A stretch of DNA of 64,000 bases from Aldehydirespirator sp965219165 (GTDB taxonomy: Bacteria > Actinomycetota > Acidimicrobiia > Acidimicrobiales > Aldehydirespiratoraceae): positions 1,116,001 through 1,180,000 of the forward strand of contig CBDCMW010000002.1 of NCBI GenBank assembly GCA_965219165.1, read 5' to 3'. A program made the translations under genes and the position numbers. Below, one piece after another: positions 58,478-64,000 of this stretch. Numbering within the stretch: position 1 is the stretch's first letter; each line of letters opens with the position of its first letter. The notes below the pieces were generated by a model. It was not told where the DNA came from, ran no database searches, and saw nothing but the letters and a program-made list of their open reading frames with translations.

Positions 58478-59404
58478 GTGACGGACTTCGACGAGGCCCT
58501 GACCGGTTTCGCGGCCGAGGTCGGCTCGGACGGGCCGGTGTGCGTGCGGGGCGGCGGAACCCGCTGGAGTCTGGGCGGGGAGACGGAGCCGGGCACCCGC
58601 GAGGTGCGGGCCCCGGCGGGCATCGTGGCGTTCGAGCCGGCCGAGATGACGGTGCGGGTGCGGGCCGGCACGCCGGTGGCCGAGCTTCACGAGGCGCTGG
58701 CCGTTGCCGGCCAGCGCACCGCCCTGCCCGAGCGTGCGGGCGGCACGGTGGGCGGAGCGCTGATGGCGGGGGAGTCGAGCATGGCCCGCTTGAGGCTGGG
58801 GCCGCTGCGCGATGCCGTGTTGCAAGCCCGCTACGTATGCGCCGACGGCTCGATCGCCAGCGCCGGTGCGGGCACCGTCAAGAACGTGAGCGGCTTCGAC
58901 CTGTGCCGGCTGCTGGTCGGCTCGCTGGGCACGCTGGGCTCGGTGGGCGAGGTGCTGCTGCGCGCCGTTCCCGTGGGCGAGACCGAGCGCTGGGTGCGCC
59001 TGGCCGGAGCCGAGCCGGGCGGGGTGCGGTCGTGCCACACGGCAGCGTCGGTGCTGTGGGACGGCGTCGACGTGTGGGCCCTGTTGAGCGGTTACGAGGT
59101 CGATGTGGACGAGGATCTGGCCCGGCTCGCGGCCCTGGGCGCCTGCGAGGACGTGGACGGTCCGCCCGACCTTCCGCCGCACCGCTGGTCGTGCACCCCG
59201 GCGGAGGCAGCTGCCTTCGCCGCCCGGAAGGGCGTGGCAGGCCGCTTCGTCGCCGAGATCGGTGTCGGGGTGGTGCACGCCTCCGAGCCCCAGCCGTCCC
59301 GCCCGGTCGAGCCGGGCGTGGCCGAGCTGAATCGTCGCTTCAAGGAGCGCTTCGACCCGACCGGTCGCCTGAACCCGGGCCGCGACCCCCTGCGTAAGCC
59401 GTAA
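58478..59404 (+). CDS. glcE: Glycolate oxidase subunit GlcE (FAD-binding)
   Basis: A 308-residue FAD-binding subunit related to the first half of GlcD: VCVRGGGTRWSLGG, MTVRVRAGTPVAELHEALAV, GGTVGGALMAGES, GTVKNVSGFDLCRLLVGSLG, and a C-terminal FDPTGRLNPGRDP. GTG 58478 matches the N-terminal length of the family; the frame is open back to GTG 58385, but that extension is Arg/Glu-rich and unlike GlcE. The 150 bases after glcD contain no other gene. The enzyme needs all three subunits in E. coli. Confidence 0.88.
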   Translation: MTDFDEALTGFAAEVGSDGPVCVRGGGTRWSLGGETEPGTREVRAPAGIVAFEPAEMTVRVRAGTPVAELHEALAVAGQRTALPERAGGTVGGALMAGESSMARLRLGPLRDAVLQARYVCADGSIASAGAGTVKNVSGFDLCRLLVGSLGTLGSVGEVLLRAVPVGETERWVRLAGAEPGGVRSCHTAASVLWDGVDVWALLSGYEVDVDEDLARLAALGACEDVDGPPDLPPHRWSCTPAEAAAFAARKGVAGRFVAEIGVGVVHASEPQPSRPVEPGVAELNRRFKERFDPTGRLNPGRDPLRKP

Positions 59405-59427
59405 TGCTCCCTCCGGCTCCACCGCCA

Positions 59428-59479
59428 CGAAATTGGTGCGATTTATGTGCCTCTAGGGGCGCTTTCGTCGACAATTTCG
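59428..59479. repeat. 52-bp palindromic element, copy B
   Basis: Same length and ends as the element at 37961-38012: CGAAATTG at the left, CAATTTCG at the right, with a central CCTCTAGGGG. Lies in the 109-base gap between glcE and glcF. Confidence 0.7.
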
Positions 59480-59513
59480 GTTCGGTCCGACCGAGCGTGT
59501 TGGGGAGTCGGTA

Positions 59514-60686
59514 GTGCATCTCGGGTTGGACGACGACGAGCTGGTCTCGTGCGTCGCCTGCGGGCTGTGCCTGCCGCACTGCCCCACGTTCGTGATCACC
59601 GGGCGAGACACCGAGTCGCCCCGGGGGCGGATCGCGCTGATGCGGGCGGTGCAGAACGAGGGCGCGCCCGTGACCGACGAGGTGCTGCGCTCGATGGAGA
59701 CGTGCGTCCAGTGCCGGGGCTGCGAGACCGCCTGTCCGAGCGCGGTGCCGTTCGGCCATCTGATGGAGGGCACCCGGGCCGCCCTGGCCGGCGCGGGCCG
59801 GATCACTCCCCGCTGGCAGCGCATGGCCCTGCGCATGCTGCGCCACCGCCGGCTGCTGCTGGCCGGCTCCACCCTGCTGGCACTGGCCATACGGCTGCGA
59901 CTGGTGCCGACCAAGCGTCTCGGCCTGCCCGCGACGATGCTGTTGCGGCGCCCGCGGCTGCGCACTTCCGGCGATGACGTGTGGCTGTTCACGGGCTGCG
60001 TGATGGATGCCTGGCAGCGCGACGTGCACCTGGCCGTGCAGCGGGTTCTGGAGGCCGCGGGCGTGGGTGTGGAGCCCACCGGCTCTGCCGCACCGTGCTG
60101 CGGGGCGCTGCACATCCATGCCGGGCTGGAGTCCGAGACGAGGGACATGGCCCGGCAGGTGATGGCCGGCCTGACCGGCGACGACCGGCCCATCCTGGTC
60201 GACGCAGCCGGGTGCGGCGCCGCTCTCAAGGACTACGGCAGGCTGCTGGGCACCGACGAGGCCCGGGCTTTCTCGGCCCGGGTGCTCGACGTCCATGAAT
60301 GGCTGGCCGAGCGCTTGGACGAACTGCAGTCCCGGCGACCGGTCGCTCCGCTGGATGTGTCGGTGGCCGTCCAGGATCCGTGCCACCTGCGTCACGTGCA
60401 GCGGGCGCATGAGGCCGTCCCGGCCGTGCTGCGGCCGTTCGTCGCCAACGTGGTCGCCCTCGACGATGACGGCCTGTGCTGCGGGGCGGGCGGCGCCTAC
60501 TCGATGATGGAGCCCGAGCTGTCCAGCGCGATCCGCGAGCGCAAGACCGCGGCCGTGGCCCGCTCGGGTGCATCGGTGGTGGCCAGCGCCAACCCCGGCT
60601 GCTCGCTGCATCTCGCCGCGGCCGGCCTGGACGTGCGCCATCCCCTGGAGCTGGTCGACCAGGCTCTCACCGCCTCCCGCTCTTAG
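59514..60686 (+). CDS. glcF: Glycolate oxidase iron-sulfur subunit GlcF
   Basis: A 390-residue electron-transfer subunit. Two 4Fe-4S motifs, CVACGLCLPHCP and CVQCRGCETACP, then two CCG-type domains with Cys pairs (AAPCCGALHIHAG and DDDGLCCGAGGAYS), as in GlcF/HdrD-like proteins passing electrons towards quinone. GTG start. The first residues lie very close to the first cluster. Its TAG stop falls within one arm of a 21-bp inverted repeat. Confidence 0.92.
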   Translation: MHLGLDDDELVSCVACGLCLPHCPTFVITGRDTESPRGRIALMRAVQNEGAPVTDEVLRSMETCVQCRGCETACPSAVPFGHLMEGTRAALAGAGRITPRWQRMALRMLRHRRLLLAGSTLLALAIRLRLVPTKRLGLPATMLLRRPRLRTSGDDVWLFTGCVMDAWQRDVHLAVQRVLEAAGVGVEPTGSAAPCCGALHIHAGLESETRDMARQVMAGLTGDDRPILVDAAGCGAALKDYGRLLGTDEARAFSARVLDVHEWLAERLDELQSRRPVAPLDVSVAVQDPCHLRHVQRAHEAVPAVLRPFVANVVALDDDGLCCGAGGAYSMMEPELSSAIRERKTAAVARSGASVVASANPGCSLHLAAAGLDVRHPLELVDQALTASRS

Positions 60687-60991
60687 CCTGGATCCACCGA
60701 TGGACGGGCCGGTGGGGATGGTTCGCCGGCATCGACGCCACCACCGACAGAACGAACTTCAATCGGTTTGCCACATGTGGGGTGGTTAACTGCTTGATGT
60801 TCGTGGCGAACCGCGATCGAGCACCGTTTCCAGCCCGTCGATCCCACCTGGTGTGCTGTTCACAGGAAGTGCCTCCCCCGCGTGGCGAACATGTCAGACC
60901 AGATCATCGACATACTCCTACGTCGGGAGGCCTTTCTGGTGGACGTGCCAACCCCTGTGCGCTCACCGCTTCGGTGGATCCAGGCTTAGAG
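60680..60991. mobile_element. Candidate MITE-like element: 21-bp inverted repeats bracketing 270 bp
   Basis: Positions 60680-60700 and 60971-60991 are inverted repeats with 20 of 21 matches (common core AGCCTGGATCCACCGA). The 270 bases between contain no convincing coding frame. No clear target duplication is visible. The left arm covers the glcF stop, so an ancient insertion would have rebuilt the gene end. It could instead be a recombination or regulatory structure. Together with the tandem repeat that follows, it fills most of the 523-base gap before the next gene. Confidence 0.45.
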
Positions 60992-61070
60992 GCCGAGCCC
61001 GCCCGCGACTCTCGCAGCGGCCCGCGGCCGAGCCCGCCCGCGACTCTCGCAGCGGCCCGCGGCCAAGCCC
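60992..61070 (+). repeat. 35-bp tandem repeat, 2.3 copies
   Basis: Unit begins GCCGAGCCCGCCCGCGACTC; copies at 60992-61026 and 61027-61061 are identical, with a 9-bp part copy after. It directly abuts the right arm of the preceding inverted repeat and is non-coding by context. Confidence 0.85.
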
Positions 61071-61209
61071 TCTCGGCCCGCCGCCACTAGCCGCCGCTCC
61101 CTGGTCGAGTGAAGGACTTTGTGGATCGCCCGGGAACCAGGCGGTGCGGCGCGTCGTCGTAGGGACTGATCGGACGCAGCGGGCGTCCCCCACCTGGAGG
61201 AGGGTGACC

Positions 61210-63105
61210 ATGGCAACAACGGGATCCGAAAGGCTTGATACGAGACCGAACCGGCGCAGGACATGGCTGGGAGCGGTGCTGGCGCTGAGTCTGCTGGCAG
61301 TGTCCTGCAGCGGGCTCGGCGACGACGGAGACGCGGCCGAGACGGCTGCGCCCGCACCCACGACTGCCGCGGCGGATTCCGCCGACGATGCCAGCCAGCC
61401 GTCTGACGTCAGCGGGGAACGCGACAGCTCGGGCACCGTCGACTTAGCGCCGACGCCGACGACCACGGCCCGAAGCCGAGCGGACGAAGCGCGGGAGGCG
61501 CCCGCCGAAGACGAGATGGCGATGGTCGAGGAGGAGCCGATGTCCGAGGAGGCCGCCGACTACGACTACGCCTACGACGCGGCGGCAGCCGAGCCGGAAT
61601 CAGCGGCGACCTCGCCGGACTCGGGTGCCGTGGCCACCAGCGGCGTGTCCCGGTCGGAGGCGGCCGAGTCCGACCGCGAGCGTCCCGAGGAGCGGCGCAG
61701 GGCATGCCCGGAGTGCCGGTCCAACACGTTCGAGGACTACGGCGTCAACCCGTTCGTGGACCCGTATGAGGACGACCTGTCCACATTCGCTCTCGACGTG
61801 GACACCGCGTCCTACGTTGTGACCCGCAACTACCTGGAGGGCAACGCTCTCCCGCCGATCGAGGCCGTGCGGGTCGAGGAGTTCGTCAACTACTTCGACG
61901 GCGGGTACCAGCCGCTGATCGACGAGTTCAACATCACGCTGGAGGCGGCCCCCTCCCCATTCAGCGATCCCGACCGGGTGATGCTGCGGATCGGTGTGCA
62001 GGCGCCCGAGGTGCTGTCGGATCTCGTGATACCCGACAGCGTCGTGCTGGTGCTGGACCGCTCCGGGTCGATGGGCCAGTCCGCAGGGCCCGCCGACCGG
62101 CCCATGGAGAGGATGAGCCTGGTCCATGAGGCCGTCGAACTGCTGCTAGCGGGCCTGCCGGGCAGCACCCGCGTCGGCGTCGTCGCCTACAACGACAGGG
62201 CCGCGACGATCCTCGATCCGACCAGAGTGTCGGGCAACGCCGACCGGATCATGGACGAGATCCGCGCCCGGGTCTTCCCGTCGGGCTCCACCAACGCCGA
62301 GGCGGGACTGGTGCGGGGCTACGATATGGCCCTGCGCGAGGCCGACGACGGCGCCGTGCTGGTGCTGCTGCTGTCGGACGGGGTCGCCAACGTGGGCGCC
62401 ACCCGTACCGACGACATCCTCGAGGAGATCGGCGAGCGGGGCGACATCAGGCTGTCCACTATCGGCGTGGGCCTGGGGCCGTTCAACGATGCGCTCATGG
62501 AGCAGCTGGCCAACAAGGCCGACGGCACGTACCACTACATCGACACGCCCGCCGAGGCCAGGCGCATCTTCGTGGAGAACCTCACCAGCCTGCTGGCGTC
62601 GGTGGCCCGCGACGCCAAGATCCAGGTGGAGTTCGACCGGGACAAGGTGCTCTCCTACCGGTTGCTCGGGTTCGAGAACCGGGCCATCGCCGACGAGGAC
62701 TTCCGCGACGACACCCGCGACGCCGGCGAGGTCGGTGCGGGCCAGAGCTCGACCGCCCTCTACGAAGTGACGCTTGACCGTGGCTGGGACCGCAGCCGCG
62801 GCCCGATCGCCACCGCCACGCTGCGCTATCGCAGGCCGGCCAGCGAGCGCATCACCGAGACTTGGGCGAGCCTGCATCCCGACGACGTGGAGCGCTCGTT
62901 CACCGACGCCAGCGCCCACTTCCGCCTGGCCATGGTGGCGGCCGAGTTCGCCGAGGTGCTGCGGGCCAGCCCCTTCGTGGAGGACCGCAGCATGGAGGAG
63001 CTGAGCTATCAGGCCGACCGGGTGGCCGACGACCTGCGCCGCGACGACGACGCCGACGAGCTGGCCCGCCTGATCGACATCGCTCGACGCATCCGCCGCC
63101 GCTAG
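61210..63105 (+). CDS. VWA-domain lipoprotein (YfbK-like)
   Basis: A 631-residue exported protein. Signal LGAVLALSLLAVSCSGLGDD with lipobox Cys near 36, an acidic low-complexity linker (MVEEEPMSEEAADYDYAY), then the conserved lead-in NTFEDYGVNPFVDPYEDD ... FALDVDTASYVVTRNYL of YfbK-like proteins, a von Willebrand A domain with full MIDAS (DRSGSMG near residue 283, then SGSTNAEAG and LLSDGVANVG), and a C-terminal region typical of the family. VWA domains bind partners through a metal. Ribosome site GGAGGAGG before ATG. Role unknown; tail-anchored complexes at the cell surface are likely. Confidence 0.9.
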   Translation: MATTGSERLDTRPNRRRTWLGAVLALSLLAVSCSGLGDDGDAAETAAPAPTTAAADSADDASQPSDVSGERDSSGTVDLAPTPTTTARSRADEAREAPAEDEMAMVEEEPMSEEAADYDYAYDAAAAEPESAATSPDSGAVATSGVSRSEAAESDRERPEERRRACPECRSNTFEDYGVNPFVDPYEDDLSTFALDVDTASYVVTRNYLEGNALPPIEAVRVEEFVNYFDGGYQPLIDEFNITLEAAPSPFSDPDRVMLRIGVQAPEVLSDLVIPDSVVLVLDRSGSMGQSAGPADRPMERMSLVHEAVELLLAGLPGSTRVGVVAYNDRAATILDPTRVSGNADRIMDEIRARVFPSGSTNAEAGLVRGYDMALREADDGAVLVLLLSDGVANVGATRTDDILEEIGERGDIRLSTIGVGLGPFNDALMEQLANKADGTYHYIDTPAEARRIFVENLTSLLASVARDAKIQVEFDRDKVLSYRLLGFENRAIADEDFRDDTRDAGEVGAGQSSTALYEVTLDRGWDRSRGPIATATLRYRRPASERITETWASLHPDDVERSFTDASAHFRLAMVAAEFAEVLRASPFVEDRSMEELSYQADRVADDLRRDDDADELARLIDIARRIRRR

Positions 63106-63163
63106 CGGCGACCAGGGCTCCTCCAATCGCCTGCGACTCACCCCTGGAGGGGCCCAGCAAAGG

Positions 63164-63204
63164 GGCTCGGTGGCCCGACCCGGAGAGGGCTGGGCCGCCG
63201 AGCC
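63164..63204. terminator. 13-bp stem hairpin between convergent genes
   Basis: Arms 63164-63176 (GGCTCGGTGGCCC) and 63192-63204 (GGGCCGCCGAGCC) pair fully if one G-U wobble is allowed; 15-base loop. Same 15-base loop size as the hairpin at 31751. Located between the opposing VWA and membrane-protein genes. Confidence 0.6.
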
Positions 63205-63253
63205 TCGTCTTCGCGCCGGCGCGACCCGGGTCGGCTCGTGATGGCCCGACGGC

Positions 63254-64000
63254 TCAGGCGAAGCTGAACAGGGGCGGGAAGGCGACCACCACCGCCGCGG
63301 CCCACAGCGCGTAGACGGGCGCGTAGGCGGTCTGCCAGTGCTCCACCGACGCGAAGGGGAGCCGGCCCACCCAGAACCCGAAGTACAGCCGGGCCGACCA
63401 GGCCAGGTTCACCATTAGCACCAGGTTCTCGCCGAGGGCGGCGACCCGGTTGGGGGTGAGGCCGAAGTCAAACAGCCGTCCCACGATGGCGCCCAGCATC
63501 AGCACGTTGGCTAGCAGGGCCGCGGTGACGAGGGCGAGCTGCGCGCAATCAAGAATCCCCGGCGGCCTCCGCGGGTCGCGGACCGCTGTCGAGTAGATGA
63601 CCAGCCCCAGGACCAGTGCCAGCAGCAGGTCGAAGAAGATCAGCATGTCGCGGTCCATGTCGGCGGCCCGGTTCGTTACCGCCGCCGCGACGAGGAATCC
63701 CAGCAGTGCCAGGGCCAGAAGCGGCGACAGGATACTGGTCAGCACGGGCGCAATGCGCTCGAGCACGCCCCCACGGGTTTCCGCGAGCCAGGCCGCCACC
63801 ACGGCCGCGCCGGCCGCACCGCACGGCAGCAGCCACTCGAAGAAGATCGTCGAGACGTCGATGTCGAGGATGATGAACAGGAAGCCCGCGGTGCCCAAGA
63901 AGATCTGTCCGGCGACCGCGATGAGCCCGTAGTAGAGGACCCACTCGCCCGTGAACCGCACGTAGTCCATGCGCTTTGCGTGGTCGCGCCAATCGCCTCC
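63254..64000 (-). CDS. Multi-pass membrane protein, 5' end cut off by the window edge
   Basis: At least 248 residues with about seven helices (LYYGLIAVAGQIFLGTAGFL, VLTSILSPLLALALLGFLVA, LIFFDLLLALVLGLVIYSTA, LVTAALLANVLMLGAIVGRL). The frame stays open upstream of Met 63970 to the window end (GGDWRDHAKR), so the gene probably begins outside. The stretch FDFGLTPNRVAALGENLVL resembles DUF4153-type membrane proteins. Function unknown. Confidence 0.65.
   Translation of the reverse strand, partial: GGDWRDHAKRMDYVRFTGEWVLYYGLIAVAGQIFLGTAGFLFIILDIDVSTIFFEWLLPCGAAGAAVVAAWLAETRGGVLERIAPVLTSILSPLLALALLGFLVAAAVTNRAADMDRDMLIFFDLLLALVLGLVIYSTAVRDPRRPPGILDCAQLALVTAALLANVLMLGAIVGRLFDFGLTPNRVAALGENLVLMVNLAWSARLYFGFWVGRLPFASVEHWQTAYAPVYALWAAAVVVAFPPLFSFA

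Noticed and set aside
60853..61209. N-terminal extension of the VWA protein to 60853
   Set aside because: It runs through the inverted and tandem repeats; GGAGGAGG and the signal peptide place the start at 61210.

Overview
This window reads as high-GC (roughly 70 %) chromosomal DNA of an actinomycete, most probably a marine or host-associated member of the Acidimicrobiia. The phylum call is an inference from four things: very high GC with many GTG starts and 4-base stop/start overlaps, two F420-type luciferase-like oxidoreductases, a WXG100/EccC pair, and a repeated leaderless promoter layout (a TANNNT box 6-9 nt before the start codon). The marine leaning rests on glycine betaine uptake, an MttB-family methyltransferase and the wreck of a DddP-like (DMSP lyase type) gene. 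There are no rRNA or tRNA genes, no CRISPR array and no intact insertion sequence.

Layout. 0-5.6 kb: a cut-off hypothetical gene on the minus strand, then proVWX for glycine betaine/proline uptake, with an oversized ProW and a frameshift in the repeat tract of proX. 5.6-10.1 kb: convergent mttB-like gene, a DddP-like pseudogene, a beta-hydroxyacid dehydrogenase, a vapBC pair and a 2'-5' RNA ligase. 10.3-16.5 kb: a DUF3179 lipoprotein, a FAD oxidoreductase plus zinc dehydrogenase pair, and a divergent LLM oxidoreductase plus enoyl-CoA hydratase pair. 16.7-22.1 kb: a WXG100 protein and an FHA-FtsK/EccC ATPase, a stripped-down type VII-like secretion locus, then another enoyl-CoA hydratase. 22.2-23.8 kb: a lower-GC island with a small membrane protein and a beta-propeller-like lipoprotein. 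23.9-27.2 kb: iron uptake (FbpA, FbpB) and bacterioferritin. 27.3-31.6 kb: a frameshifted S9 peptidase, an AAA/DUF4143 ATPase and a DUF1214-like remnant.

31.9-36.1 kb (minus): a tight four-gene unit of fatty-acid hydroxylase, GH3-type acyl-amidosynthetase, enolase-superfamily epimerase and a small membrane protein. This looks like a pathway for an acyl-amino-acid-type product and has no obvious described counterpart. 36.2-39.7 kb: a second vapBC and modABC for molybdate. 39.8 kb: an MscS channel. 41.0-49.4 kb: a long operon of ROK repressor, M20 amidohydrolase, ribose-type ABC importer, YhfX-like PLP enzyme, polyphosphate-glucokinase-like ROK kinase and NagB-like deaminase, apparently for uptake and breakdown of an amino-sugar conjugate. 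49.3-56.6 kb: O-methyltransferase, LLM oxidoreductase, two acyl-CoA ligases and a cytochrome P450 coupled to the second ligase. 56.8-60.7 kb: glcDEF glycolate oxidase. 61.2-64 kb: a VWA lipoprotein and a cut-off membrane protein.

Two themes run across the window. First, tandem-repeat dynamics: in-gene repeat arrays carrying one-base frameshifts (proX, S9 peptidase) and four short duplications placed at gene-gene junctions (after eccC, fbpA/fbpB, modB/modC, ABC ATPase/ROK kinase). Second, small palindromic intergenic elements: a two-copy 52-bp repeat with CGAAATTG ends and a 21-bp inverted repeat bracketing 270 bp after glcF. Single-base lesions could be assembly errors, and raw reads would decide.
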